The notes under the pieces: model-generated
Told to the model about the DNA's origin: nothing
The model's input: the letters and a program-made list of their open reading frames with translations, nothing else
Databases searched by the model: none
In this document: one piece after another, positions 20,366-31,015 of the stretch
Position numbering within the stretch: position 1 is the first letter of the stretch
Layout of the letters: each line of letters opens with the position of its first letter
Position numbers and translations under genes: made by a program
Assembly: GCA_003219175.1 (NCBI GenBank)
Contig: QHPU01000050.1
Span: 1 to 64,000 of the forward strand
From: Verrucomicrobiota bacterium
Lineage (GTDB): Bacteria; Verrucomicrobiota; Verrucomicrobiia; Chthoniobacterales; UBA10450
DNA: 64,000 nucleotides
Reading direction: 5' to 3'

Positions 20366-21750
20366 TCCGGCAGGGGAAGGCCCAGCGTGCCGTAAACCGC
20401 TTTCAGCACCGCCTCGGGCATGAAGATATCGAAGAGCAACTTCACGTTGAGCGCGATAATAATGAGCGCCGTCGTCCAACCGAGAATTTTCAGCCATGGT
20501 TTGTTGGTAAACTCGCCGAGTTTCTTTTTCTCGCTCGTGAAACGCATCAGCGGCCAGACCGCAAAACCAAGTTGCATGCTCAGAACCACCTGACTGGCGA
20601 CGAGCAACTCGGTCGTCTTGCTCTCCCCGGCAAAACCAATCACGAGCACCGCGGGAACAATCGCAATAAGACGGGTAATTAATCGCCGCAGCCACGGTTT
20701 GATCCGGATGTTGAGAAAACCTTCCATCACAATTTGGCCGGCAAGAGTCCCGGTGAGAGTGGAGTTTTGACCTGAGGCCAACAGGGCGACAGCAAACACA
20801 CCGCTGGCGATGCTCACGCCCAGCAGCGGGCTGAGCAGTTTGTAGGCATCGCGAATGTCCGCCACGTCCTGGTGACCCGACCAATGAAACGCTGCTGCCG
20901 CCAAGATCAGAATGGCCGCGTTGATAAACAAGGCGAACATAAGCGCGCCGGTGGAATCAATGGTTGCGAATTTGATCGCCTCCCGTTTCCCCGCCGGGGT
21001 CTGTTCAAACTTCCGCGTCTGCACTACCGAAGAATGGAGATAAAGATTATGCGGCATCACCGTGGCACCCAGAATGCCGATGCTGACGTACAGCATCCCT
21101 TGATTGGTCACGATTCGCGGACCTGGAACGAACCCGAAAAGAATTCCGGTGAGGCTGGGTTTAGAGAAAACCAGCTCCGCGGCAAAACACCCGCCGATCG
21201 TGATAATCAAGGTAAAGACGAGCGCTTCGATGTAACGAAAGCCTTTGTTTTGCAGGAAGAGCACAATGAGCACGTCCATGGCGGTAATGATGCAACCCCA
21301 TACCAGCGGAATCCCAAGTAGCAGCTGGAGGGCGATCGCTGATCCGACCACTTCGGCGAGATCGCATGCGGCGATAGCGACCTCACAAAGCACCCACAGG
21401 AACCAAACGATCGGTTTGGGATAGTGGTCGCGGCAGGCTTGCGCCAAATCCCGGCCTGTGACGACGCCCAGTTTAATGCAGAGATGCTGGAGCAGTATCG
21501 CCATGAAGTTGGAGATCATGATGACGGCGAGCAGCGAGTAGCCAAATTTAGCCCCCCCCGCCAGATCGGTCGCCCAGTTACCTGGGTCCATATAACCGAC
21601 CGCGACGAGAAATCCGGGACCGGCGAAAGCGAGCAACTTCCGCAAAAACGATGCATTTGGTGGAACGAGGACACTACGATGAACTTCCGGGAGAGAAACG
21701 GCTGCGGCGTCTCTGCGCCAAGCTTGTTCCGTCGCGGTCAATTCCGGCAT
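20362..21750 (-). CDS. mntH: Nramp family divalent metal transporter
   Basis: GPGFLVAVGYMDPGNWATDL and MPHNLYLHSSVVQTR motifs. Confidence 0.93.
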   Translation of the reverse strand: MPELTATEQAWRRDAAAVSLPEVHRSVLVPPNASFLRKLLAFAGPGFLVAVGYMDPGNWATDLAGGAKFGYSLLAVIMISNFMAILLQHLCIKLGVVTGRDLAQACRDHYPKPIVWFLWVLCEVAIAACDLAEVVGSAIALQLLLGIPLVWGCIITAMDVLIVLFLQNKGFRYIEALVFTLIITIGGCFAAELVFSKPSLTGILFGFVPGPRIVTNQGMLYVSIGILGATVMPHNLYLHSSVVQTRKFEQTPAGKREAIKFATIDSTGALMFALFINAAILILAAAAFHWSGHQDVADIRDAYKLLSPLLGVSIASGVFAVALLASGQNSTLTGTLAGQIVMEGFLNIRIKPWLRRLITRLIAIVPAVLVIGFAGESKTTELLVASQVVLSMQLGFAVWPLMRFTSEKKKLGEFTNKPWLKILGWTTALIIIALNVKLLFDIFMPEAVLKAVYGTLGLPLPE

Positions 21751-21919
21751 GGATTAGCGTCCTGAAAATTTGCTCCCGCGCCAGCACGAAAGTCCGAGCC
21801 GGACTGGCGGAATAACCTTCGCTCCCTATCCCGCAGCACAGTCCCACTGGGGGAAGGTTAGGATGAAGGACCTTTCGAGGATCCTCAAAAAGGGCTCACG
21901 GTCCTTGTTCGTAGACAAA

Positions 21920-22873
21920 TCACTTTTGCGCGATCAGTCGTTCGAACTTTACGTTGTGCCAGGAATAGAACGGGTAGGGTCGATCGGGATTCTCCACACG
22001 ATATCGCCATTGTTTGTACATCCACATATATGGGCCGGGTTTTGCGCGCACAACGGGTTCAAAGGAATCCCAGCACGCTTGCGCAATTTCACGTGGGCTG
22101 GCATTGGGGCCAAGATCAATCGGCGAATGAAAAACCATGCGGTAACGCCCTCGTGGCAACGGGTCGCAATGGCAAGGAATAAGGAGAGCCCCCGAACGCT
22201 GTTGGAGCCAAGCGTGCGCAGAAGTAACACTGGTGTGCAGTCCAAAACAGCGAATGGCGACAGCTGCCGGACCGGGAAAAACCGTTAGATCAACGAGCAT
22301 TGCTATATTGCCGCCACGACGCAAAGTTTTGAAGAGCCGAAGAATCCCACCCCCTGTGCGTCCACTGAAGACATGGCCAGACTGCTCTCGCCAACGTCGG
22401 AAAATTGGATCGAGCAACGGGTTTTTGAACTCCTGCGCGATGATAGTGCTGGGCCGGCCACGAAACCCACAACCCAAGCTGAGCCATTCGAAGTTGCTAT
22501 AGTGAAAACCAACAACAATTCCACTCTGATTCGGATCGACCTCGGGGAATCCCTCAAATTCGATATGACGAAGGAAATTATCCGGTGTAAGCCGCGGACT
22601 CCACATCAGGTCGAGCATGGTTTGGGCAAAATGCTGATAGGATTCACGAATGATGCGTCGTTTCTCAGCCGCCGAATATTTCCCGGGAAAGGCGCATTCG
22701 AGATTGGCCACGGCAACGCGTCGGCCACGGGCATCGACAATCGACGCGACGGCACCGAAAATCTTGGCCAGCGCACCGATGGCGGACCGCGGAAAAAGTG
22801 GCACGACTTTCGCCGCTATGAGCAAGCCGATGAATTCGAGCCGATAACGCAATTTCTTCCACGCCTGCCTCAT
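21920..22873 (-). CDS. Lysophospholipid/lipid A acyltransferase (LpxL/HtrB-like)
   Basis: [48 protein letters not shown]. Confidence 0.85.
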   Translation of the reverse strand: MRQAWKKLRYRLEFIGLLIAAKVVPLFPRSAIGALAKIFGAVASIVDARGRRVAVANLECAFPGKYSAAEKRRIIRESYQHFAQTMLDLMWSPRLTPDNFLRHIEFEGFPEVDPNQSGIVVGFHYSNFEWLSLGCGFRGRPSTIIAQEFKNPLLDPIFRRWREQSGHVFSGRTGGGILRLFKTLRRGGNIAMLVDLTVFPGPAAVAIRCFGLHTSVTSAHAWLQQRSGALLIPCHCDPLPRGRYRMVFHSPIDLGPNASPREIAQACWDSFEPVVRAKPGPYMWMYKQWRYRVENPDRPYPFYSWHNVKFERLIAQK

Positions 22874-22920
22874 ACCTTTCTCAAATAAGCCCAGTCGCGT
22901 TAGCGAAATTTTGTGCGAAC

Positions 22921-24747
22921 GTGCCCGACCGCCCCGGCAGGGTCGCGCGGCGGCATCTTGTGAAAAGCGTCCTCTTCGTTTGTACCGGTAATGTTTGTCG
23001 CAGTCCCATTGCGGAAGGTCTTTTTCGCCGTCTCTTGGGAAATCGCAAGGACATTGAAGTGGCTTCAGCCGGAGTGCACGCCGTGCGAGGACAGCCGCCC
23101 AGCTCGCATGCGATTGACGTTTGCACTGAGGAAGGGACAGAAATTGGCAACCTGCGGAGCCAACCGCTTACCGGAGCACTCGTCGAACGCGCGACACATA
23201 TTTTCGCCATGACTGGAGCACATGTCGAAGCAATCCAGATGCTTTTTCCAAATGCAGCCGACAAGACTTTCTTGCTACGTGAATTTGAAGAACCCGGTGC
23301 GACTTGCTGGCGCGACGTGCCGGATCCTATCGGCCTGGGACGCGATGTTTATAATACCTGCGCAGAGACGATCAAAAACGCCTTGCCGAGCGTGCTCGCT
23401 TTTGTAGAAGAGAGCGAAGTAGCCGTGCGTCCCGGCGGACGTAGCGGCGGTGCTTCCATCTATATCGTGAGCGACGTTTCGCATCCCACTCCATCAATCC
23501 TCGGAGCTCCGAGTGGCGGATTGCGCAAGGTCGACCCGGAAGTTTTTGACGCGATTGAGGCGGAAGAAAGACGGCAGCGCGAAAATATCGAGTTGATTGC
23601 CTCGGAAAATTTCACCAGTCGGGCGGTGATGGAAGCGCAAGGGAGCGTACTGACTAACAAATACGCTGAAGGCTTGCCAAAGAAACGTTGGTATGGCGGC
23701 TGTGAGAACGTTGACATAGTCGAGCAACTCGCGATCGATCGCGCGAAGCGTCTCTTCAATTGCGAACACGTCAACGTGCAACCGCATAGCGGTGCGCAAG
23801 CCAACATGGCCGTTTATTTTTCGGTGCTGAAACCGGGCGACAAAATTCTCGCCATGAATCTGGCACACGGCGGCCATCTCACGCACGGGCATCCGGCAAA
23901 TTTCTCCGGCAAGTTTTACAACGTCTCGCAATACGGCGTATCGGAGAAAACCGAGCAGATCGATTACGATGCGCTGCAAAAACAAGCCGAGGAAGTGAAG
24001 CCGGCGATGATCACCGCCGGCGCCTCCGCGTACCCGCGCATCATCGAGTTTCCGCACTTAAGGCAAATCGCCGATTCGGTCGGCGCACTGCTTTTCATCG
24101 ACATGGCCCACATCGCCGGGCTCGTTGCCGGCGGACAACATCCGAGTCCGATCCCGCACGCGCATTTCGTCACGACGACCACGCACAAAAGTTTGCGTGG
24201 CCCACGCGGCGGCATCGTGATGTGCGAAGAAAAATTCGCGAAACAAATCGACGCGACCGTGTTTCCCGGCGTTCAAGGTGGACCGCTAATGCATGTCATT
24301 GCGGCCAAAGCGGTTTGTTTTCGCGAAGCCCTTCAGCCGCAGTTCCGCGATTATCAGCGCCAAGTTGTAGTCAACGCGAAAGCGCTTGCCGCCGGTTTGG
24401 CCAAACACGGGTACCGCATCGTCAGCGGCGGCACCGACAATCATCTCATGCTGGTAGACCTTCGTCCGAAAGAATTGAACGGCAAAGAAGCACAGGAAGT
24501 TCTCGATCGCGCCGGCATTACCGTGAACAAAAACGCCATCCCGTTCGACACCAGTTCGCCGTTCAAACCCAGCGGAATTCGTGTTGGCACCCCGGCGGTG
24601 ACGACACGCGGCATGCGCGAAGAGGAAATGCTCGAGATTGCGGACTTGGTCGCAGAAGCATTGCAGAATCGCAATGACAACGCCGCGCTCGAACGCGTTC
24701 GCGGCAAGGTGCGCAATCTGACGCGCAGATTTCCGCTCCCGAGTTAG
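22921..24747 (+). CDS. glyA: Single ORF: N-terminal low-molecular-weight protein phosphatase fused to serine hydroxymethyltransferase
   Basis: [21 protein letters not shown]-loop with downstream DVPDPIGLG acid motif, then about 35 aa linker, then [31 protein letters not shown]...[11 protein letters not shown] (PLP Lys). No stop between domains. Confidence 0.92.
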   Translation: MPDRPGRVARRHLVKSVLFVCTGNVCRSPIAEGLFRRLLGNRKDIEVASAGVHAVRGQPPSSHAIDVCTEEGTEIGNLRSQPLTGALVERATHIFAMTGAHVEAIQMLFPNAADKTFLLREFEEPGATCWRDVPDPIGLGRDVYNTCAETIKNALPSVLAFVEESEVAVRPGGRSGGASIYIVSDVSHPTPSILGAPSGGLRKVDPEVFDAIEAEERRQRENIELIASENFTSRAVMEAQGSVLTNKYAEGLPKKRWYGGCENVDIVEQLAIDRAKRLFNCEHVNVQPHSGAQANMAVYFSVLKPGDKILAMNLAHGGHLTHGHPANFSGKFYNVSQYGVSEKTEQIDYDALQKQAEEVKPAMITAGASAYPRIIEFPHLRQIADSVGALLFIDMAHIAGLVAGGQHPSPIPHAHFVTTTTHKSLRGPRGGIVMCEEKFAKQIDATVFPGVQGGPLMHVIAAKAVCFREALQPQFRDYQRQVVVNAKALAAGLAKHGYRIVSGGTDNHLMLVDLRPKELNGKEAQEVLDRAGITVNKNAIPFDTSSPFKPSGIRVGTPAVTTRGMREEEMLEIADLVAEALQNRNDNAALERVRGKVRNLTRRFPLPS

Positions 24748-24849
24748 GGCAAGCGGCATGTTTCCGGGGAAAGCATGCGAGGCGCGTGCGCTCCCCGAAC
24801 AAACGATTCGTGTTATCTAATCTGCGAAAATCTGCGTAATCTGCGGATT

Positions 24850-26394
24850 ATGACGAACCGGTCGGCTGAGCAAGGAGTCAATCCATTGCGCGAAGGTTTG
24901 AGCACGCGGGCTGTGCCGCAGCCATGCGCGATCGTCATCTTCGGCGCGACCGGAGACCTGACGCATCGGAAATTGATTCCGGCCTTATACAACCTTGCCG
25001 CTGATGGTGAGCTGCCGCCAGCGGTAGCCGTCGTTGGTTTCGCCCGACGCCCCAAAACCGGCGACGAATTCCGAAACGAACTCGGCGAAACAACAAAGCA
25101 ATTTTCGCGTCAGGAGGTCCGTGATGATATTTGGAAAACCTTTTCGCAATCGCTCTCTTATCACCAAAGCGAATTCGAGGACGAAAGCGGTTATCGATCA
25201 TTGGTCAAACGGCTCGATCAACTCGACGAAGAACGCGGCACGCGCGGCAATCGTTTGTTTTATTTCGCAGCGGCGCCGGAACAATTCGAGCCCATCCTGA
25301 AAAATCTTAAAGCAGCAGGATTGAGCAAAGCGAAAGAAGGCAGCTGGGCACGCGTCATCATTGAAAAGCCGTTTGGGCGTGATCTCGCTTCTGCGCAGGA
25401 GTTAAATCGGGTCGTATCCAATTCTTTTTCCGAAGATCAGACCTATCGAATCGATCACTTTCTCGGGAAAGAAACCGCGCAGAACATTCTGGTTCTCCGT
25501 TTTGCTAACGCGATTTTTGAACCGATCTGGAACGCGCGTTATATCGATCACATCCAGATCACCGCGGCCGAAACCCTCGGCGTCGAAGGGCGGGCCGGTT
25601 ACTACGAAACCGCCGGTGCCTTGCGCGACATGGTGCAGAATCATTTGCTGCAATTGCTTTGCCTGGTGGCGATGGAAGCGCCCACCGATCTTAGCGCCGA
25701 CAGCATTCGCGATGAAAAGGTAAAGGTCGTGCGCTCGCTGCGTCGTTATCGTCCGGAAGAAATCACGAAATGGGTTGTGCGCAGCCAGTACACCGTTGGC
25801 GCGATTAATGCCGAACCCGTTCCAGCCTACCGCGAGGAAGAAAAAGTGAACCCGAATTCTGAAACCGAAACCTACGTCGCGCTTCGCCTGCTTCTCGATA
25901 CCTGGCGCTGGTCAGAGGTGCCGATTTACTTGCGGGTCGGGAAACGTCTCCCCAAATCCGCCACTGAAATTTCGGTGCACTTTAAGAAAGCGCCCATGGT
26001 CCTGTTTAATCGCGACAGCGCCGAGCATGATCAAAACGTCCTCGTCATTCGCATCCAACCCGATGAGGGAATTTCGTTGCGCATGATGGCAAAGATTCCG
26101 GGGACGAGTTTGCGAATCGAACCGGTGAAGATGGATTTTCATTATGGCACCAGTTTTGGGAAGGCGAGCCCGGAAGCGTACGAACGTTTGTTGCTCGACG
26201 CCATGAGCGGCGACGCCACCCTTTTTGCCCGCCGCGATGAAGTCGAGGAGGCCTGGGGATTTATCGACACCATTGAAAGCGCTTGGAGCAACAAAGATGC
26301 ACCTCCACTGACATATTATCCTGCCGGTTCGTGGGGACCGGAGGAAGCAGACGAACTTCTCGCGCGCGATGGACGCACATGGAGACGCTTGTGA
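24850..26394 (+). CDS. zwf: Glucose-6-phosphate 1-dehydrogenase
   Basis: AIVIFGATGDLTHRKLIPALYNL; RIDHFLGKETAQNILVLRFAN. Start at 24850 is preferred because the upstream extension encodes an AATCTGCG-type repeat. Confidence 0.96.
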   Translation: MTNRSAEQGVNPLREGLSTRAVPQPCAIVIFGATGDLTHRKLIPALYNLAADGELPPAVAVVGFARRPKTGDEFRNELGETTKQFSRQEVRDDIWKTFSQSLSYHQSEFEDESGYRSLVKRLDQLDEERGTRGNRLFYFAAAPEQFEPILKNLKAAGLSKAKEGSWARVIIEKPFGRDLASAQELNRVVSNSFSEDQTYRIDHFLGKETAQNILVLRFANAIFEPIWNARYIDHIQITAAETLGVEGRAGYYETAGALRDMVQNHLLQLLCLVAMEAPTDLSADSIRDEKVKVVRSLRRYRPEEITKWVVRSQYTVGAINAEPVPAYREEEKVNPNSETETYVALRLLLDTWRWSEVPIYLRVGKRLPKSATEISVHFKKAPMVLFNRDSAEHDQNVLVIRIQPDEGISLRMMAKIPGTSLRIEPVKMDFHYGTSFGKASPEAYERLLLDAMSGDATLFARRDEVEEAWGFIDTIESAWSNKDAPPLTYYPAGSWGPEEADELLARDGRTWRRL

Positions 26395-26401
26395 TTAAAC
26401 C

Positions 26402-26597
26402 GTCATTCCGAGCGGAGCGAAGCGAAATCGAGGGATCCCGCCATGTTTCCTTTAAGGTTTCGCCACGGGATCCCTTTCGTGGCGCAGGCTTCCAGCCTGT
26501 GGGGCAAGCAGGCGTCTCGCCTGCGGCTGGTTTCGACAGGCGTGACGCCTGTCTGCCCCACAGCCGAGGACGGCTGCACCACGCCGCTCGGGATGAC
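26402..26597. repeat. Composite dispersed repeat: outer GTCATTCCGAGCG...GGGATGAC arms with nested AGGCGT..CGCCT palindromes
   Basis: Outer arms match elements at 30836-30919 and 49513-49627. Nested GGCAAGCAGGCGTCTCGCCTGCGG and ACAGGCGTGACGCCTGTCTGCCCCACAG. Confidence 0.8.
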
Positions 26598-26607
26598 CAT
26601 AAATTGT

Positions 26608-27666
26608 ATGCCTGCGCCAGCTGAAACCATTTCTCTCGGTCTTCCGGTCGCGATCGATCGCATCGATCGCGGGCTGAAGAAGCTTTGGAGTGAAAGCGAA
26701 GGCGCGATGACACGTGCCTCAATGATAAATCTCGCAGTTTACAGCGAAGAACCTGATTCGCTTACACAAAACACGCAGTTGCTGGCGCGAATCGCCGAGA
26801 ATCATGCCTGCCGAGGTATCGTGATCGGCGCCAATCCGCATTCGAAAAATGATCGCATCGAGGCGTGGATTAGCGCGCATTGTCATGTTGGTCGCGCCGG
26901 CACCAAACAAGTCTGCTCGGAACAGATTTCATTCTTGCTCGAAGGCGCAAAGGTAAAGCTGCTTCCCAGTATCGTTTTTTCCCAGCTCGATTCCGATCTC
27001 CCACTTTATCTCTGGTGGCAATCCAAATTCGCCGAACCGATGGATCCACAGCTTTGGTCGTGGATCGATCGATTGATCTACGACAGTCAAACCTGGCGTG
27101 ACTTCAACGCGCAAATGCGACTGGTCGAGACGGCACAGCGTGAAGCCAAACAACGCATCGTCCTGTGTGATTTGAACTGGACTCGGCTCGTTCATTTTCG
27201 CGTCGCTTTTGCACAGTTCTTCGACCATCCGAGTTCGCATCATCATTTCCGGGAAATTGAGAGCGGTACGATTGTGTTCGGGAAAAATTTTCGCTCAACC
27301 GCGATTCTCTTTATTGGCTGGCTCGCTGCGCAATTGGGCTGGGAAGTTCGGAATGGAAAGAATGGAGATCATATCGAATTGGAAAATTCGACGAGGAACC
27401 GAGTGAAGATCGACTTGCAGGAAAATGGTGATGCACCCATTGGCTCTTTCGTCGCGCATTCTAGCGACGTAAAATTTGAGATCGCACTCGCACGCTGTGG
27501 CGACCTGCTCGAAGTCTCCCGCTCTAAATCGGATCAGTCTCCGGCACGCCAGCTCCTTCCGGCAGGGGAAAACGATTCCGTAAAATTGATGAGTGAAGAG
27601 CTGATGCGAGGAGGACAACGGCGTGTTTACCTTCGCGCCCTCGAGAAAGTGCGCGATCTTTTGTAG
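26608..27666 (+). CDS. opcA: Glucose-6-phosphate dehydrogenase assembly protein OpcA-like
   Basis: Directly downstream of zwf; SINLAVYSEE-like N-terminus and LPSIVFSQLDSDLPLYLWWQ motif. The start at 26608 avoids translating the repeat. Confidence 0.85.
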   Translation: MPAPAETISLGLPVAIDRIDRGLKKLWSESEGAMTRASMINLAVYSEEPDSLTQNTQLLARIAENHACRGIVIGANPHSKNDRIEAWISAHCHVGRAGTKQVCSEQISFLLEGAKVKLLPSIVFSQLDSDLPLYLWWQSKFAEPMDPQLWSWIDRLIYDSQTWRDFNAQMRLVETAQREAKQRIVLCDLNWTRLVHFRVAFAQFFDHPSSHHHFREIESGTIVFGKNFRSTAILFIGWLAAQLGWEVRNGKNGDHIELENSTRNRVKIDLQENGDAPIGSFVAHSSDVKFEIALARCGDLLEVSRSKSDQSPARQLLPAGENDSVKLMSEELMRGGQRRVYLRALEKVRDLL

Positions 27667-27799
27667 CGCCTGCTGTCCTCAACGGCAAAACGGTCCGTCA
27701 GCTTGGAGGGATGACCCCTGTGTCGTCCCGAAATTTTGGACGGGACAGAGCCCGCCTTGGGCTCGCGAGCGAACTCCCTGCCTCCAATGACGGCGCTTG

Positions 27800-28969
27800 C
27801 TACAGCGCAAAAATTTCCCGCAAGGTGCACACATTTTTCTCGATCGAAAAGATTTCTTTCGCCCGTTTGCGACCCTCGCGACCAAATGATCGCGCAAGTT
27901 CGACATCGTCAAGCAACCGAGCAATTGCCTCAGCGGTTGCAACCGGATCATTTTGGCTCACCAGCAATCCGGTTTCGCCATCGCGAACCATTTCCGCAAC
28001 CCCGCCCACATCGGTTGAAACGACCGGCAAGGAAGATGCCATCGCTTCCATGACGACGGTAGGCAGGTTGTCCATCGCTCCATCGGCATCAACACGGCAT
28101 GGCAAGACGAGAAGCGTGGCTCTGCTCAAACGCGCGGCGATGTCGGCCTGAGTTTTTGGCCCGACAAGAAGAACCTGTTTGCCCAAACCGTGGCGGTCGA
28201 TTCGGGCCTGCAATTCCGCTGAGAGCGGCCCCTCCCCGATAATTTCACACCGAAACTCCTGACCACTATTCCGCAACGATGCGCAGGCGTCGATTAGCAC
28301 ATCGGAGCCTTTCTTACTGATCAGCCGCCCAATGGAGAGAATCAGGGGTGGCAGCGACGGCTCGGCCGGTTGGAAACTGTCACAATCGATTCCATTATAG
28401 ATCCGGTAGACCCGCGAACCGGTGTCCGAAAAACGGTCGCGCAGTCGATTTGCGGCGAAATCGCTCACCGCAACAATGGCACTCGCCGTTGAGAAAATTT
28501 GGAAGAGTCCGATCTCAAAATCGTTGGGCACAAAGATATCGTTGGCGTGAACGGTGAGGCTGTACTCAATCCCAAAGAATCTCTTGATCCAAAAAGCAGT
28601 GCGCGCGGCCATGCCGGCGAAATGAACATGAAGATGGTGCACGCCAAGTCTCTGAAGCCGCGTTCCAATGTAAGTTGCTTGGTGCAGACGAAGTGAATCA
28701 TCTTTCCCGCGCCATTCGTGTAAAGTTTTCCGAACCGCTCGCGGTAAGCTGGCCGAAGCTTCATCGGCCAATCGCGCAAATACGTCGCCCTCGGGTAACT
28801 GATGCACGGCTGAAACGATTGCCGGATCCCAATTCAATTCCGGCCCACGATCGGAAGCCCGCAGCGAAAAAATTACCGGCCGAACACCCTGCCGAAAAAG
28901 TTCGGCAATTTCCCGATAACAAAAGGTTTGAGAGAATTTCGGGAACCTCTCAAACAGATAGGCAAGCAC
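27800..28969 (-). CDS. Glycosyltransferase family 4 (exopolysaccharide type)
   Basis: YNGIDCDSFQPAEP; IGEGPLSAELQARIDRHGLGKQVLLVG; LPTVVMEAMASSLPVVSTDVGGVAEMV. Confidence 0.9.
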   Translation of the reverse strand: MLAYLFERFPKFSQTFCYREIAELFRQGVRPVIFSLRASDRGPELNWDPAIVSAVHQLPEGDVFARLADEASASLPRAVRKTLHEWRGKDDSLRLHQATYIGTRLQRLGVHHLHVHFAGMAARTAFWIKRFFGIEYSLTVHANDIFVPNDFEIGLFQIFSTASAIVAVSDFAANRLRDRFSDTGSRVYRIYNGIDCDSFQPAEPSLPPLILSIGRLISKKGSDVLIDACASLRNSGQEFRCEIIGEGPLSAELQARIDRHGLGKQVLLVGPKTQADIAARLSRATLLVLPCRVDADGAMDNLPTVVMEAMASSLPVVSTDVGGVAEMVRDGETGLLVSQNDPVATAEAIARLLDDVELARSFGREGRKRAKEIFSIEKNVCTLREIFAL

Positions 28970-29077
28970 GTTCCGATTTAACGTGCGCCAGCTTTATTGC
29001 CAACGCCATGATGCATAAAAATCTGTCATTTAAAAGTTAACACCGCGTCCCGCACGACTTCTGCTGTAACCAGCGAC

Positions 29078-30130
29078 GTGCCCCGTCGCGACTTCTTCTC
29101 CTTTTGCACGACGCTTCGGCCGATTGAGCTGAAGGCGCTCGGTGAATTGTCCCATGTCCGCCACTTGCGCAAAAACGAGTTGATCTACACCACCGGCGAC
29201 GTGGCTGAGGAAATCTATAGTGTCAATCGCGGCGTCGTCGAAGTGATCCAGCTCATCCCCGGCGAATCGGATGAACGCAGTTTTGTCACCCGTGGCGATA
29301 TTTTCGGCGTGGCCGACGCGCTCGGAAAAACCCCGCGATCAACTTCCGCCCGAGCTCAGGAAACTTGTAGTCTGCAATGTTTCAATCGAGACAATTTCGT
29401 CGCCATCTCGCAGCGCGTCCCGTCGTTCCTTCTCTTTCTGTGCGAGCAAATGGCCCTTCGGCTCAACCACGTGCGGGCGGCGGGCAAAACTCCCTCCGGC
29501 CCGCAAAAGTTGAGCGGTAGCCTGGCGAACTTCGATTTGATCACCGTCCATCAAACCATCATTAGCTCCGGACAAACGGGCGAGCTCGAAGTGTTGAATG
29601 CGCACAACGAACGGATGGCCACATTTTTCTTTCAAGGTGGCGCACTTCGCAGTGGTCAATTCCAACAGCTCACCGGAGAGGAAGCCTTCTGGCAACTTTT
29701 CCTCAGCGACGATATTCCGGGAAGTTTCTCCTTCGCTTCCGGGGTCCAGCCGATTACCGAGTGCCTACAATCAGTCGAAATCAATCAATCTCCCAACGAC
29801 ATGCTCATCATGGCCATGCGCTATCGCGATGAGTTTCACAACATAAGAAAAACAGCGCCGGACCCCAACGCACTATTGCAAAGGCTGGCTCCGGCGTTTG
29901 AATGGCCGGCCGACGCAGAAGCGGAGTTGAAGCCATTGGCAGAAAAAATTTGGGATTACACCGACGACCGTCGCTTCACGATCAACGAATTGTATCGGCA
30001 AAATGCGGTCTGTGAATTAAAGATCTACCAGGTCGTTTCGGAGATGTTACGGATTGGGCAAATCGCAACTGTTCATCCTACTCCGCAGCCACAGCCACAA
30101 GCACCGCCGCAACTGGCGAAGGCCTCGTGA
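29078..30130 (+). CDS. Cyclic nucleotide-binding domain + DUF4388-like regulatory protein
   Basis: CNB-like N-terminus (LRKNELIYTTGDVAEEIYSVNRGVVEV...RGDIFGVADALG). C-terminal SGSLANFDLITVHQTIISSGQTGELEVLNAHNERMATFFFQGGALRSGQFQQLTGEEAFWQLF. Confidence 0.8.
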   Translation: MPRRDFFSFCTTLRPIELKALGELSHVRHLRKNELIYTTGDVAEEIYSVNRGVVEVIQLIPGESDERSFVTRGDIFGVADALGKTPRSTSARAQETCSLQCFNRDNFVAISQRVPSFLLFLCEQMALRLNHVRAAGKTPSGPQKLSGSLANFDLITVHQTIISSGQTGELEVLNAHNERMATFFFQGGALRSGQFQQLTGEEAFWQLFLSDDIPGSFSFASGVQPITECLQSVEINQSPNDMLIMAMRYRDEFHNIRKTAPDPNALLQRLAPAFEWPADAEAELKPLAEKIWDYTDDRRFTINELYRQNAVCELKIYQVVSEMLRIGQIATVHPTPQPQPQAPPQLAKAS

Positions 30131-30393
30131 AGAGAACCGCTTCTCTTTTGCTGATCGCCTTAGTGGCGCTGACCGATAACGGCTGCTCGTACCTTACCAA
30201 GAGTGGCCGCCAGCAAGCCGCATACGCCCGTTACATCAGGCATTCCAGTTACGACCGGATAAAATTGCAACGGAAGCTCTTCGCTTCGCCGAAAATTCAG
30301 CCACAGAAGATGGAAAGCGAACCAACTGTGGCGACGAGCACGAGCCCGGAATCGGTTTCCGCCGGCACTGACTCGGCAGTCTCGCAGAATTAA
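30127..30393 (+). CDS. Small putative lipoprotein
   Basis: GTG start overlapping the previous stop by 4 nt; hydrophobic leader followed by NGCSYL. Confidence 0.55.
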   Translation: MKRTASLLLIALVALTDNGCSYLTKSGRQQAAYARYIRHSSYDRIKLQRKLFASPKIQPQKMESEPTVATSTSPESVSAGTDSAVSQN

Positions 30394-30785
30394 GCTCCAT
30401 CGCGCTGTACTGGAATTGGCCGGCCAGCCTCGTCCACCGCCACGTAAATAAAGACGCCACGCGTGACCAGCACCTGAATGCCGTGTTCGCGGAAGCGTTC
30501 CACCCAAACCTCGACTGGAATGGTCATTGAAGTCCGCCCAATTTTTTCCACCCAGGCATAACAAGCCACCGTGTCCCCTACTCCGACGGATTGCAGAAAT
30601 GATAATCCCTCCATTGCCACCGTAACGACTCGAGCCTTTGCGGTTTTCGAGGCGAGAATGGTGCTGCCCAAATCCATCTGCGACATCAACCAACCGCCAA
30701 AAACATCGCCATTGGGATTTGTATCCGCCGGCATAGCAATGGTGCGAATGACCAATTCGCCTTTCGGTTTTTCGGGTGAAGCCAT
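30390..30785 (-). CDS. Acyl-CoA thioesterase (YciA-like hotdog)
   Basis: MPADTNPNGDVFGGWLMSQMDLGSTILASKTAKARVVTVAMEGLSFLQSVGVGD. Confidence 0.93.
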   Translation of the reverse strand: MASPEKPKGELVIRTIAMPADTNPNGDVFGGWLMSQMDLGSTILASKTAKARVVTVAMEGLSFLQSVGVGDTVACYAWVEKIGRTSMTIPVEVWVERFREHGIQVLVTRGVFIYVAVDEAGRPIPVQRDGA

Positions 30786-30835
30786 GCTGTTCTTATAATC
30801 GGTAATTACGCGCCAACGCCAGTCTTCTAACTTCG

Positions 30836-30919
30836 GTCATCCCGAGCGTGAGCGAGGGATCCCGCCGCGCAACCTTAAAGGTAACTTCCTCGGAATCCCT
30901 CGACTTCGTTCGGGATGAC
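30836..30919. repeat. Dispersed GTCATCCCGAGCG...CGGGATGAC palindromic element
   Basis: Complementary ends GTCATCCCGAGC.../...GTTCGGGATGAC. Relatives at 26402, 49513 and half-elements at 16152, 16528. Confidence 0.85.
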
Positions 30920-31015
30920 AAGCGTTGGCGTTTGTCTTTTTCGTTCTCCTCTGTAGCGGCGCTCTATGAGCGCCTGAAACTAAAATATCGGCGGTTATAT
31001 TCCGCCGCTACAAAG

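Noticed and set aside
26443-26607. N-terminal 55 codons of the OpcA ORF
   Set aside because: They translate the nested repeat cassette; OpcA-like similarity starts only after ATG 26608.
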